In this document: positions 34,201-46,422 of the stretch, piece by piece
How positions within the stretch are numbered: the first letter of the stretch is position 1
How the letters are laid out: every line of letters begins with the position of its first letter
Assembly: GCA_000727475.1 (NCBI GenBank)
Contig: KL647314.1
Location: 356,363-420,362 of the forward strand
Source: Sarcocystis neurona
Taxonomy: Eukaryota > Apicomplexa > Conoidasida > Eucoccidiorida > Sarcocystidae
Length of the DNA: 64,000 bases
Direction of reading: 5' to 3'
The notes under the pieces: model-generated
Told to the model about the DNA's origin: nothing
Seen by the model: only the letters and a program-made list of their open reading frames with translations
Databases searched by the model: none
Made by a program: the position numbers and the translations under genes

Positions 34201-35800
34201 TTACCGCTAGCGCTGACCCTGCTGCTGGTACTGTGTGTGCGGGTAGACGAGTGCTCACAGCAACCACCACTCGTATTGCTGTACAGCATACGAGCTCTCA
34301 CTCGATCGATGTTGCTCTTCTACACTGATCATGTGGGCACGCAGCCAGGCCCTGAGATTGTTTGTTCTGCGACGCTGCTTGCGCTATAGTGGACCGGCTG
34401 GTGACTGACGGTGCTGCTGCGGCTGCCACTGCCGCAGGCGTCGTGCTGCTGCTTTGCCGGTGTACTTACTGTTGTTGCTGCAGGTGCACATTCGCCGAAC
34501 AATCTGGACGTATTCTGCTACTTTACTCGTGTAAATGGGCGCGCTTGCTGCTGCTGGTGATTTTGCCTCTTGTGCTGCTCCACACGATTTCACGGGATGG
34601 TGGTTAGCTGCTGAGCCAGGCTGCCTGCGGAAGAGGGGCTTCCACTCGAGGTCACTCCTTACGCCTACGCCGTCCCGTGCTGCACCAGCTGGAGTCCCCT
34701 GCCACACGTTTTGCTTCTGCTGCTGCTGCTGCTGTTCGTTGTCATTTCTGACTGGTATGCTGACACAGGTGATCTAGATGCTGCACCAATCACTCCTGCT
34801 CGTGCTTGCGCTGAGGCTGTTGACGCAAGGAGCCGGTAATGCATACACACTGGAGCTACACAAAGAGAACGCAGGAGAGACTACGGGTTGAGTCACATTT
34901 AGTGAGAGAGAGATGGGCCTGAACTACTTGGAGTATGCACGCCCTGGCCATGCCATGCTGCTGCTTGTTCTGATGCTTGAGCTGCCGGTTTTGAAGCTGT
35001 TGCGCTTGCACCTGTGGGTTCAGTTCGTTGTGTCGCAGGTGCTGGTGCTTCGGCTCCCCTTGTGTTACTGTTGCTACTGCTGCGCACACTGTGGGCAGCA
35101 CTAATTTCAACGCCAAGACCGTCAAGGCTCGTGACGGGGAAAATAAGACTGAAAGACTACGCAGCACGTGTGTGACGGGTGAATTTCCAGTCGTTACACG
35201 ACGTACTGCAACGCGTGTGCACGGTTGTTACTGATGCTGCTGCATGTCTCCTGCTGCTGCGATGCGGATACCCTGCTCACGTCTACTACCGCTCCTTGTG
35301 CTACTATATAGCCGCTGGTTGACCACTGTTTCTGTTGCTGCACGTGCCTACTGTTGTTGATCGTGGTCCGCCCTCGCGGTGCTTCGCACCCTGCGGCTGC
35401 TGTTCCCTGCACTTGCTCCCGCGGTTCTCTCTCTGCCGTATTACTGCTTTCCTCCCTCTAGCTGCTGTCGCGTCTCCTTTGGCTTCTACTTTACTCGCTG
35501 TCGCTGCTAGCCCACCGCTGCATCAAGTGTGCGACTGTTGAACGTGTTCAACGCATTCCTTTGAAAGGTATGCCGCTGCTGTCAACCACAGTGCTTCTCT
35601 CCTTTGCTATTTCACGGCCTCTGCAGCCGCTGATGTTGCTTTTTCGATATTGCTGCCACGCATCCTGTTGAGGCTGCTGCTCGTCTGTTGCGGGCTTGCA
35701 CTGCGCCACTGCTGCTGCACATCCGTGTGTGTACGCAGGCCGGCGCGTCTCTCCCTATGGTCCCGCAGTAGTGATTGGCAGAAGCAACAATGTCGTCACC
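31280..35800. repeat. Decayed GCT/GTT (Ala/Val) triplet field
   Basis: Over 4.5 kb the plus strand carries short bursts of GCT, GTT, CTG and ACT triplets (for example 31880-31970, 32330-32380, 33125-33200, 33800-33900, 34400-34480 and 34690-34740). The Ala/Val-readable phase is repeatedly broken by stops and frame shifts. No frame exceeds about 142 codons. It resembles a formerly pure triplet array, or an Ala-rich coding sequence, that has been mutated. No intact gene can be supported. Confidence 0.55.
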
Positions 35801-35938
35801 CGTCATGTTCCCTGCGATAATGCTCTCTCCTCACCACCTACTTCCGCTGTTTCGTTCCTGCCAAGCCGTTAGCAGGGGCATCTCGGCTGCGGGTAGTACA
35901 CTGTTCGCACCAGTCTCCTCACCTCACGTGCCAAGGAG

Positions 35939-36185
35939 TGCTTTACGTCGGCGGCTACTTAGCGACGCACCTTCACTATGTGCATCCCCTAATGGAGTGC
36001 CTTCTGCACCAGTGCAACAACTGGTATACTCACTCCTACATCCATACTACATACGTAGCAAAGACTGCTTTACGTCGGGGACGCATCTCCACTATATGCA
36101 TCCTGCGGGACCTGCACCAGTGCACCCACTGACATACTCCTACTTCCATCCTACGTTTGTAGCAAAGCAAATTCGACTGCATTTC
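35939..36185. repeat. Imperfect tandem repeat, about 127-bp period
   Basis: ctttacgtcgg..gcac..tcactatgtgcatcc..ctgcaccagtgca..tacatccatactacatacgtagcaaag at 35941 recurs at 36068 with small deletions. It lies at the border between the decayed triplet field and the next repeat-poor block. A plus frame of 153 codons (35775-36236) crosses it without recognisable homology. Confidence 0.85.
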
Positions 36186-36239
36186 GACAGCCCGGACTTC
36201 TTAGGCTATCATATCCTTATACTCAGCAGTCACTGAATA

Positions 36240-39200
36240 CACAGAGGGATGTAGACACATCGAAATCTGTGCGTTTTTGTGCAACCGTGAACATGTGCTG
36301 ACGTGTTGGCCGGGCAGCGCCTTTTGCATGCATCGTTCTGCACGCCACCGTACACTAGATCTTCTGTGCAAAACAGAGTTGGCGATTCCAGCCAACCGCC
36401 TATTCGTGAAGGGTGGCTGGCTTTTACATACGGCGGTGCGTGCCTACAGTTGTAAACTCCAACATGAAGTCAAGAGAGAGCGCTGATGACCAATTACTCA
36501 CGTCAGCAACTGTTGACCGTGAGCACTCGAAATCAGTGTTGATCTTTACAACAGAAGACTCTGGCATGTTACCTTTGCATATGCTTGATCAAAATGCCTT
36601 TCTTGAAGACTGTGTAGATGACCGTAAATATATGTATGTATGTATGTATATATGCATATGTATAATTAGAGATATATATAGATCTATCCACAACGTAATA
36701 CGTGCGTATTATGTAAGCTCAAGCCCATTGTCGTCTAGGTACATACGTTTATCGAGACTGTGTTCCCAGGTCACAAGTATACGTCCACATGTATGCAATA
36801 TACGTGAGCGTCGCCTGTCTCGCAGGAGCGGTTAACGCTGAAGCGCCGAACTCCTGGCATGCGTGGCTGATGTTCTCCGTGTAGTCGAGAATGCGCAAAA
36901 CTGATCTACCACTCACATGCGTGTATCATTAGTCTCTCTGTATATTCCTGATATACCGGACTCTCGGAGAGATAAGCAAGTTAATATACTCCGTCGTGTC
37001 TCCATTCTACAACGCAGGTGCGGAAGAGCGGTACTTAACACATCAGGACATGCGACGCTAAGTGTATATATGTATTTGGTGCTATAAGTATCCTCTGAAG
37101 TCCCCGTATAAACTGTCGTCGGCACAAGGCTATGTATGTACGTTTGCAACGTGTGTGATTTTCTTCTGTGGTACAACCTGCCTATGCCTTGAGCATCTCT
37201 GCAGTGCTCTTGATGCCATTGCACACATCTTGAATTCGTGTTGCGGTAGGCGACTGAACCGCACCACTTAATTTAGGAAGTGGAAACGTCCGCGAGAGGT
37301 GTGTGTCCTGTACATACACGCTTCATTGCTACACAGGCTCAAACTGCGGTTGCATCCTACTTTGTTCTTTGATCGTGGTACGAGCCGGAGGGTCATAACA
37401 ACAAACTGCACGTGGCCTTCTGCACACTGTACTCCTGTATGTTGAACTTTATCCATCACTAGCTACACGGTAGTCTGCAGTGTATCTTTAGAAAGTGAAG
37501 CCTCAACGTATTCGAACAAATGTCATCGTACTTCTCGAAATGCGCACGCTTGGGCAAAAACATACCGTGTTCTACTTTCAAATGCATTGACCAGGTAGTC
37601 GTACAGTGGTGCGAGTTTTATTTTATAGCACTAGCGAGTTGTACAGGAAGTGCAGCGCTGTGTTTCGTTCGCATATGTGATCTTTGTAAGTCGTCACACT
37701 GTAAACACTGCCCAACGATATTCGCTGGAAGTGACAGCAGTCGTAAAAGTCGTAGAGTCACGTGTGTAGCATTAGTAGCACCAGTGTCTATAACAGTATG
37801 AATTTTGAGAAAAGTTGACCAGCACTAGTAATGGTTAGAGTAGGAATATGCATGGTACCGACCATGCTAATGCTGGTGGCAGTAGGAGTCAGTTTGAAAG
37901 CACCAGTAGCTGGAGACTTGGAATTGCTAACAGGACGCCTTTTGCCGGTTACACAGCGTGCAGACGTAACAGATAATATATTGTCTACTGCCGTAGGGGC
38001 AAAACCAAAGAGATACAATGAGTAGCAGTGGTGGCAGGGCTTGAAGTATTAGTAGTGTTAGTGACTCGTGTGAAGTGCTACAGCCGGCAGTTTTGTAAGC
38101 ACCCTGTTTGCCGAAAGGTATCATTCCAAAAAGACGGCGTGGATGATTCTCTTTTAGGAGTGGAACTCAGTAATGCTGTCTTGTTGACAATGTGTACTTC
38201 AAGGTAAACTCATCCATTTGTTCTTCCGGTTCCAAGAGTATTCACTGCGCAAATCATGTTCGGACAGTAAAGTTTGTAGGCATAGTACCTCCATACTTCT
38301 TTAGACTTATTCAAAACGTGCAGTCGCGTGAACGACTCTACATTTGTAACTACCCCGTAAACAGCATTGCGTCGCTGAGAATTCCGGGGAGCTGAAGTTT
38401 CACCAAGAGAACTCAGTTATGACCTCGACATGCGCAATATGTTAGTAGCTTGCAATTACGACGCACCGACACTTGATGTATAGAAGTTCGGAGCTCCAAC
38501 AGAGGACGCCTTTATCCTTACACGTACAGCATCACAATCTTGCATTGCCCTACAGATGATACTGGAAAGTTGTATTTGGCTAGAACGTAAGAACTTTGAA
38601 ATAAAGACATACGTATCTCTTCGTGCTAGCGTGAAATCCGTGTTTTATTGATTCTCAAATGCTCGAAGGGACCACCACATACGTTTTTATTCTCTGTCTG
38701 AGCGAACACGTTAACCGTGACAGTAACTCGCTAACTGTGTGTCTCATTAATTCTCAGCCAGGTTTTCGTGGGAGACGCTTGCGGTGACTGTCACACGCTT
38801 TCTTGTATAGTTAAGCGAACTCCTTAACCGTAACAATAACTCTTCACAGTCATACTCAGTAACTGGTCCTCGGGTGAACTGTCAGTTCTACTGACACCTC
38901 TTACATGCCTTCACCTGGATGCGAAGCATAGCTCTTTCAATATCGCGCATCGTACTTGGTTATTTCTTTTCAATCGTGAAGCTCCTGTTTGAAGGCCGTT
39001 GAGCCACGAATCGAACGAGACATACGCGTCTCTGACCTCCCCCCGAAAGCATTGGGTGTCTGTTCCTTTCTGCAGTTTTAATTTTTCAACGCAGACGGTC
39101 CTGACGGAACTACGCGAGTTCAAAAATACGCAGCGGCAAGTACTCTACAGAAAAAAGCCGTGGGCAGTTCCTCAGGAGTGCAGACAGAGCTGTCCAGTGG

Positions 39201-40530
39201 AGCTCTTTACCAGTTCGCCATTGCGTGGTTGAGTTAAACTTCTCACACTTCACAGTTCAACTACTACGTGCGGGAGTCATCGACAGTGACGCTGCATATT
39301 CAACTGTGCATTCTGGCAGTCAAAGCGACCTTATCCGACAAGGATAGATCACACGTGGTATCCGCACATGCGTGATAATGTCTTTTAAGCTGCAGAGAGA
39401 TACTGGCCCTTCTCTACTTTAAACGAGCCAGGCGACGGAAAAAAGGATCCCTGCAGTGACGAACAGAGGAGGGTCGACGCTCCTTACAGCTGTGGAAATG
39501 TCATATCGCTCCTCACAGCAATCCACAAACGAATCTCCCTTTCAAAGCCGTAAGACAGTTAAAACTCTGTTCCCACGGACAAGAAAAAAAAACTTTTGCC
39601 GCGGGCACAGAAGGACGGTTTACGTGCTGATAATGCAACACGCGCGGAACTCGCGACAGGCGTACGACTAGTAGTTGAGTTTCGGAGTAAAAAAGAAAGA
39701 GAATGAAGGTAGTTGTAGCCACACCATTTGCACGCGGGATATATCTTCGCGGCTGTGTAAAGGCGTCTGTGTACACACGGAGGCACACGTCAAACGGCAC
39801 CCCGAAAGAAGGAACTGACACGTCGTCACAGCTCCGTCAGGCAATTGAGCTTCTCAGTATGGAGAAAAGTCACAGTGTCTTGCAGTGCAAGCAGAGTACT
39901 GCTAGTACTCCTGCAACGTCCCTCGTCGCTTGCATTTACAGACTGTCGCTTGTCTTGCTTCTCATCCTGCTGCTGTATTCACTATGCTCCGGCCACGTAC
40001 GCCAGGGCTTTAATGCTCACCAGCCTCCCGCACTCACTCGTGCAGCCCACTACACCCATCGCGGGACTTGCCATTAACGTGTACTTAGTCAGGACGCTCC
40101 CCACTCCCTGTAGCCTGCGCCCTTCTCTCCCGCACGGCGTTCTGCCGCGCTGAAGTCGTCTGACGCAATGTCGCAGTTGCTTCACCTGCTGGGGCTCCTC
40201 CCGTCCTCTTGTTCGCGTTGCTGTTTTATTTAGCATATGTGCGAGAGTTGCACGGCACGCCTTCGTACATTCGCCGAAGATAGTGCTTCTACACCAACTG
40301 TCTGTTAGCTGCAGCTTCTGCTGTGGCCCTTGCCTGCTGGTGCTGTTGCTCGTTTGCGCATGTACTGCTCCTGCAGCGGCTGTTGTTGCTATGGCCGCGC
40401 GTCCTACTCCTACAGCAGCTGCTGCTACTGTTGCAGTTGCTGCCCTGTTGCTGCAGTTGTTGCTGTTGTTGTTGCTGGTGTTGTTGCCGTCGTTGCCGGT
40501 GCTAACGTGGCCCGCGCTTCCGAGATTTCT
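36240..40530. other. Repeat-poor block downstream of MCTS1; no gene assigned
   Basis: About 50% GC sequence with few simple repeats (TATG/TATA at 36640-36680) and a short AGT-rich stretch at 37725-37800. Several open stretches read like protein (minus 38911-39123, plus 38999-39232 after a good acceptor tctgttcctttctgcag|TTTTAA, and plus 39703-40077 with a hydrophobic segment near its middle). None is recognised. At 40290-40490 CTG/GTT triplets reappear just before the last MCTS1 exon. Confidence 0.4.
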
Positions 40531-40612
40531 TCAACCGAGGGTGGGCATTCGCCAAAGTCCATCGTCGAGATAAGTGTAGCTCTCAATACCGACTCCCTTG
40601 CTCTGCTGTCGA
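40531..40612 (-). CDS. MCTS1: MCTS1 exon 6 (residues 155-181, stop)
   Basis: Acceptor ctgctgctcttcag|TCGACA completes Ile155. It encodes KGVGIESYTYLDDGLWRM and ends PTLG-TGA, equivalent to the family C-terminus (GIGIE..(H/T)YL(N/D)DGLW). Confidence 0.95.
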
Positions 40613-43600
40613 CTGAAGAGCAGCAGCACCAGCAGTACAGCACACCCTTGTGCATCTAGATGAGTCGCAAAGATACAGCTTTCCTTCGAGCGCGCTCTGG
40701 GGTGCACGTAGCGGGGACCGCCGTGTCTCTCGGAACATAAGGACGAGGCTACATATAACAGCGGACTGTGAAATGCAGCAGTGTACCCACATATACACGA
40801 TTACACATAGATGTTTTACATCTGTATATACATTGTTATATGTGGGGGTGAAAGACGAGATAAAAGCACTTCTCTCCTCATGTACGTACGTGCGTAGAAG
40901 CAGACATACCTAGCCACCTGGCTGCCTCCCGACACGCACCGAACTTAAAAGGGTATGCAGACATAGAAGCTAATGCAAAGGAATTATTCCGTTCAATTTA
41001 CTTTGGCAAGATCTTCCGTACCGTCCAACGTGCTCTTCATATTCCTATCGTAAATCTAGAATTACGCACACACGTGCAGGTATATATATATATATATATA
41101 TACACGCATAGACATGTCCTGCGCACCTTTGAACAGCCGGTGCACGCAAACCATCCATATGCACTGACATACACAGTGTCAGTGCATACGTGCATGTCAG
41201 TGCACCACTGTGGGGTTTGTGCCTCTCTAACAGCCGTCCGGTGTACATACACCGCATTCTTACATCTGCGCAGGAGACATGGTAGCCACGCCGATGGCGC
41301 ATGCGTTGAGTTTTCCCGGCGCAAGCACTTGCTGCAGCACAGAAGAAACGGCCGCAGCGAAAGGCAAACCTTTCACACAGCACTTCTGTCTCTCCCCGAT
41401 CCAATCACGAATAGTCTCATGTTACCCCAGAACAGCACGTGTTCTATTTATACACTTCGGTGACGGGATATGTGTTAGTCAAGAGGCTGGAGATAGACAA
41501 CTGTGGGCTCGGACACGCGAGAAATTCACCGCTTGCCTGCCTGCACGTACACGTTTCCAGCATGCACCCTCCCAGTGACGCCGTCACTGACATACATCTA
41601 TATATATCTGCGTATAGTGGGCTTGACTTTGTAGAATTATAGGTAAGGACAATGGGATACTTGAAGTACGTAGACGCAAAATAACCGCTTCGAGTGCCGA
41701 GTGAATCCCTGATGTACATTTTTCAGCCCACGCTTTCTGCAGTCTTTCGTTTTCCAGAGGAACATATCAACAAGTAGTAGCCTTTCCATGCGTAGGGGGC
41801 ACTGCAGGAGCACCCACTACTGTACTGCATACATACGCATACGTACGTATGTGTTTGTTAAATACGACGTCGAGTACATAGTCCATCCACTCATCAACGC
41901 GGCAACCGAGCACACAGAGACGCAAGAAAGAATACGGGGAGCGACAGCAAGCTAACCGGAAAGGCAACAGACTCAAGGACGAAGAAAAGAGGACAAGACG
42001 TCCAACCCGGCGTCTTCAACCCACCCAATCAGCCGCCTGATGAGGCCGGGCAACAGGACACTGCGGCCGCATGAGAACATCCTCGTCTCCGTACGTGTAG
42101 TGATAACGTGTGCAGGGATCACCTGGATGCGCCTGGACGGCCTCTTCGATCCAACGTGATTTACGTATATTTCACCTAAAACAGCTTCACAAACCTGTAT
42201 ACACCCTGCGTGTGTTCAAGCAAGAAAAGCAATAACAACCGCGGGCCTTCACCTTCGCGCGAAACTTAATAGACTTCTGCGTGTGGCCTGTCAGCGACTC
42301 AACGTTGAGGGTGTGACGCTTGCAGTAAATAGGCGTGTGCGCTCAAACACATAGTCGTCAGGAGAGAGAACGAGAGGCGATTCATTAAAATGTCTGCACA
42401 TTTGACTCTGAGAATGTGTGGACGCTGGATACACGCGGCACCTACTACGTCCCCCCATCCACACACGTACAAACGTATGTGTGCATACACATAAATACAT
42501 ATATATATATATGTATATATGTAAATGTCTAGGTGAGTGAGTGCCCGAGGCTGTGTGCGGGGACTTACAACAACGTCCCCAGCCTTGATACACTCTTCCA
42601 TACGGCCTGCTGGGGAATGAAGTCCCGGACACATGATACTGGCTCCGCGCAGTACGTGCTTCACCGCCCCCCGGTCCACCTGCGTTTTCGGCATCATCGA
42701 CGGATCTGCAGCCGCATGCAGAGAACATCACATGTATGCAGACGACAGCAAAACTGCAGGCGGTAGCAGCCAACGCAAGTACAGGGTGTCGCCAGCAGGT
42801 GCGTGTAAACAGTCGCTGATGAGACAGCAACAGCGGCATGCGGAGAGCAGCCACGGCAGAAACACAGCGCCACCAGTAGCTGCACGCGGACAGCAGGTGG
42901 TGAGCCGACTCCACAGCCAACGCATGCACAGAGCGTCAGCAGACGCATGCAGACAGCAGCTGAGGCACGACGCACGTGGTGCGCAGATAGCAGGAGAGAA
43001 CGCCGCCGGTCCCAGCACCGGCAGTCGAGGCGTGCAGCCCACAGCACCTGAGAGATGGCGCTGCGACTGCACGCGGAGACAATAAGCGGAGACTGCGCCA
43101 GACCGCTGTGTAATTGTAAGAAAGACATAGCCCCCAGCAACGCATCTCCCCAAGCGGCACGCGCTTGCAGGCAGCAGCACACGGGGCTGCCCAGACCCGG
43201 AGCAGCACATGTATATCTAGATCACGTCTGACTATTCGACGGACGTAAGGCGGCGGAGTCGCGGTGGGGAGTTTCTTTGCGCGGCAGGAAGGTTTATGAG
43301 CAAAGAACTCCGGCCGGTCCGCAGAAGTACCGGCCAGACTTCTCAGTACACGCCCACATGTATTACATATACACAACATGCAGGTATACAGAAGAAAATC
43401 GCTACACGGCGATACGTGCACTCAGACACACGGTAGGCAAATATACGACGTCCACATCTGCGGCACACGAACGACACGTCCGACCTACAAAACGGTCTGA
43501 AGAGCAACGAAGAGGCAGTCGCGCACTATCTGTAACGACAACCGAGGATGCCAGATGTATACATACATGCATACATACATACCATACACCTGCACATACT

Positions 43601-46422
43601 TAGTAATACACGTATGTGCATATATGTATGTATGCAGCTTGTGTAGATGTGTATATGGATATATATATATATATATGTACGTACACACGCACGTATCACT
43701 CTCTCTATGTGTATATATAGATGTATCCCTGTGCTTGCAGGGATGTACGTCATCCCATAGATATATAGGAGTGACAAGCGGCGGAGACGCCAATTTCGTA
43801 GTAGGCAACAAGCGGGGGGTCTATGAAGCCCCTGCTACCCTTCTGGCAGAGTAAAAGACGCATTTCCTGATACAAGCCTGCGCAGACCGGATGACTCATC
43901 ATGCATGTACACGTACGTACAAAGGCGTGAATCTGTATGTATATATATATATATATGTGACGAGGTAGATATGCGTGCGCGCGTGTACACGTATTCCTCG
44001 AGAGCGAAGTAGAGGACGGGCACAGAAGGAGTCTTACACTTATGAAGCAGGCGCAGCGAGGGTATCCACGGGCCGTCGCGAACTTGAAAGAAGAGAATCG
44101 TCTTCCCGACCACCAGCAGCGTGACATGGTTCTGGCTGTTTTGCATGCACCCCACAGCACCAGCAGCGCCAGTGTGCCACAACGTGCGCCTGCACAGCTG
44201 CAGCAGCGGCAGCAGCGGCAACAGCGCGTGCCTCCGTCCGGCCGAGGCCCTCCAGCAGATGCGCGGTGAATCCAGGAACAACGGTGAGGGAGACGGAGAA
44301 AGCGGACAGGAGAGACAACCAAAATAAGAGAAGAAGTGGGAAGGACACGACGAACGAAAAGAGCGAAAGGGGGAGAGTAGAAACGAAAGGAAGGCACCGC
44401 GCCAGAAGGGAAGGCACCGGCGAAGAGAGCCCCGGTAATACGTAAGAGATTCATGCGTGCCTCAGAGATGAAGAGAGAACCCCACACGGCGAGAAGGACG
44501 GCGTCGAAGTGAATATGGGGAGAGACATGCGCATCCATACATGCGTACCGAAACACAGTGAGCGGAAGGGAAGCACGGAGAAGAAGACTTCGAAAGGCGT
44601 AACGGGAAATCAAAAAGAGACGGTGAAGGACAGACACGACTCCCCGGTCGTTCAACATGCCTGTCAACATCTTCCACGCCTATATAGCAAACACGTGTAT
44701 GGATGGAGGGGGGAGCGACGCTTGCATGTACATACGTAGAAATAGCTACAGATATAACTATATGGGTGTACAAATATATACTATGAATATGTTGTGTATA
44801 CATTTGTACACGCGGATGCGTCTTTTGTCTGTGTTTCTACTCCCCGCAAGATACAGACACCGCACCCCTCTGTATACGCGTCCACCCGCCTCGCGCAGGC
44901 CGCTGCTAGCTGCACGCTTGTTTCTTCTCTCCTGGGCGAAGGACTTCATACAACGGCGCACACATACGTGTGTGCACGTGGTGGCGGCACAGGAAAGTAA
45001 TCTTGACGCAGGCGTACCACTTGGCGAGAGTGAACGAATTTCTGCGGGGCAGCAGATCATCTGCGACCGCCTCAAGTCGAGGATACTGCGCCAAAATCTG
45101 CAGCAGCAGGAGCACACGTACAGAAGCAGCAGCAGCAGCGCAGGCGTCGCAGTAAAAGCAACGCGGGCACGGCATAGAGAGGGGAGACGTGGGCAACGCA
45201 GCACTTGTGTCGCAGAAGCACACGCAGGAGCTGTGTCAGGTACCACACTGCAGCAACACCAGGAGCAGACACGGCAGCAACAGCAATGACAGAGGAGCGC
45301 TGACACGCAGAAGAAGGGCGAAAGGCACGAGGAGACGGAGGGGAAGAGAGATGCAAACAACGCAGCGCGAGCAGGGTGGACACAGCAGCAGACGCCACCC
45401 TCGCGTGCATCATGCAGAAGGACAGGGCAGCAAGAGCAGATGATGACCGTGATGACGGTGCGACGGGAACAGCAGCAGCAGCAGCATGGGCGTCCCATCA
45501 CCCGACCACCGGCACAGCAGTGTTTGTGGGAGACGCGCAGGAAGAGCAGCACGCCGGGTGTCCCGCAGCAGCCAAGCACCCGCAGACACGCAGGCAGACA
45601 CACACGGCAGCAGCCACAGGTAGGAGTCGACGGAGCAGCCGCAGCAGGAGCCGGCACGGCAGCAGCAGCGCCGGGGCAGAGAAAGCAGCAGTCGCACAGC
45701 GGCAGATCAGTCACACACAGGACGGAGCCGCAGGAGCAGCAACGCGGCAAGAAAGACGCAGCAGCAGCTGCAGCAGCAGGAGCAACAACGTGACACAGGC
45801 ATCGCGTGGAAACAGCACCTGCACACCAAACAGCAGCAGCGCCCCGCTTCACCACGCAGAGCGCCTGCAGCAGACCAGCAGCTCCCCTTCCCCCCTTCCC
45901 CCGCCCAGCAACGCCGCACAGCAGCTCGTTCTTCTGTGTGTGTAGGGTGAATCACGCTGTATACAGACACACCAGGACAACAAACAGAGCCCCGCACCTA
46001 CCCAGCTATATCCATACATACATATGTATATATTGTTCCACAGAAAAGTGGCGTACTCCAGACAGGAAGACGTGGACACGGGTTCTTCCTAGAAAATACC
46101 ATCACATACGTAAGGACCTACAGATAATCTGCGAGGCGCAGCGCACCTGTATATATGTACGTATATGCGTCTCCTACTCACACAGATATGTTTGGCCACC
46201 CTAGGATGAATGTCTACATATGTACATGTATGCGGAGGATACTTGCCTTCCGTATAGATAGGCAGACAGATATATACGTGTATATCGACATATACGGGCG
46301 CGTAGGTGCAACTACTCCGGATGCTGTTGACCGGGTCATACCTGTGCGCGTATGGCTCGCTGCACCGACGACTTGGCAGGGTTCTGCGCGCAGATTTCTT
46401 CGGCGCAGAGTTTCTTCATCAT
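40531..46422 (-). CDS. MCTS1: MCTS1 (MCT-1/Tma20) orthologue, six exons, complete
   Basis: Joining six minus-strand exons gives 181 codons and a TGA stop, the same length as human MCTS1. Family knowledge: MCTS1 pairs with DENR (Tma22) on the 40S subunit in ribosome recycling, reinitiation and non-canonical initiation in the cytoplasm. The N-terminal domain (residues 1-86) shows KSSVQRAIR, ILAQYPRLEAVADDLLPRR and TILFFQVRDGPWIPSLRLLHK. The PUA domain (87-181) shows TQVDRGAVKHVLRGASIMCPGL, APGKLNACAIGVATMSPAQI and KGVGIESYTYLDDGLWRM. Exon ends have GT..AG sites and every phase matches, with joined codons for C54, Y87 and I155. The first of two adjacent ATGs (46420-46422) is taken as the start. 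Introns of 1244, 882, 1332, 1237 and 651 bp are filled with triplet and TA repeats, so no single frame reveals the gene. Confidence 0.95.
41160..41204. repeat. Inverted repeat with third copy, in MCTS1 intron 5
   Basis: TGCACTGACA (41160-41169), then TGTCAGTGCA (41177-41186) and again TGTCAGTGCA (41195-41204). The first and second copies form a 10-bp stem with a 7-base loop. A pure TA run lies just outside at 41079-41102. Confidence 0.88.
41264..41331 (-). CDS. MCTS1: MCTS1 exon 5 (residues 133-154)
   Basis: Acceptor cttctgtgctgcag|CAAGTG, donor GCGCAGAT|gtaaga. It encodes QVLAPGKLNACAIGVATMS, matching the PUA strand (x-E-G-K-x-x-A-(L/I)-x-(V/I)-G) of the family. Confidence 0.93.
42569..42705 (-). 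CDS. MCTS1: MCTS1 exon 4 (residues 87-132)
   Basis: Acceptor catgcggctgcag|ATCCGT completes the Tyr codon; donor GTTGTT|gtaagt is a perfect consensus. It encodes the start of the PUA domain, with VDRGAVKHVLRG and ASIMCPGLHSPAG. Confidence 0.95.
42706..44037. repeat. MCTS1 intron 3, CAG and TA repeats
   Basis: CAGCAG/GACAGC-type repeats lie at 42740-43080. A TATG/TATA block at 43555-43680 and a TA run at 43938-43955 follow. Long frames on either strand here (for example minus 42694-43210) are intronic. Confidence 0.8.
44038..44135 (-). CDS. MCTS1: MCTS1 exon 3 (residues 54-86)
   Basis: Acceptor gcatgcaaaacag|CCAGAA, donor CATAAGT|gtaaga. It completes the conserved Cys codon and reads through LLFF-like ILFFQ and the hallmark GPWIPSLRLLHK (family G-P-(F/W)-(Y/I)-P-(T/S)-LRLLHK). 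Confidence 0.95.
45018..45097 (-). CDS. MCTS1: MCTS1 exon 2 (residues 28-53)
   Basis: Acceptor tcctgctgctgcag|ATTTTG, donor CCAAGTG|gtacgc. 26 codons plus TG. The peptide ILAQYPRLEAVADDLLPRR aligns with the family pattern (Q-F/Y-P-x-(I/L)-E ... (I/L)-(M/L)-P-(K/R)-(K/R)). Confidence 0.93.
45098..46341. repeat. MCTS1 intron 1, CAG-rich, with a plus-strand open frame
   Basis: Triplet-rich sequence at 45100-45860. The plus strand is open for 189 codons (45376-45945; Ala/Ser/Arg/Gln-rich, ending SNAAQQLVLLCV) and the minus strand for 365 codons. Both are treated as repeat by-products because MCTS1 splicing removes the region. TA motifs follow at 46010-46300. Confidence 0.6.
46342..46422 (-). CDS. 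MCTS1: MCTS1 exon 1 (residues 1-27)
   Basis: 27 codons from ATGATGAAGAAA to CAG, donor CGCACAG|gtatga, phase 0. It contains KSSVQRAIRAQ, which matches the conserved N-terminal helix of the family. Confidence 0.9.

Noticed and set aside
38930..39070. Possible tRNA because of a TTCGATT-like element on the minus strand
   Set aside because: No pairing T-stem, D-arm or acceptor stem could be built.
43750..44670. 306-codon minus-strand frame
   Set aside because: It covers MCTS1 exon 3 in another frame and runs into TA repeat; not a gene.
44758..45855. 365-codon minus-strand Cys/Ala-rich frame
   Set aside because: It spans MCTS1 exon 2 and intron sequence in a different frame; the composition follows the triplets, and the real product of the strand is the spliced MCTS1.
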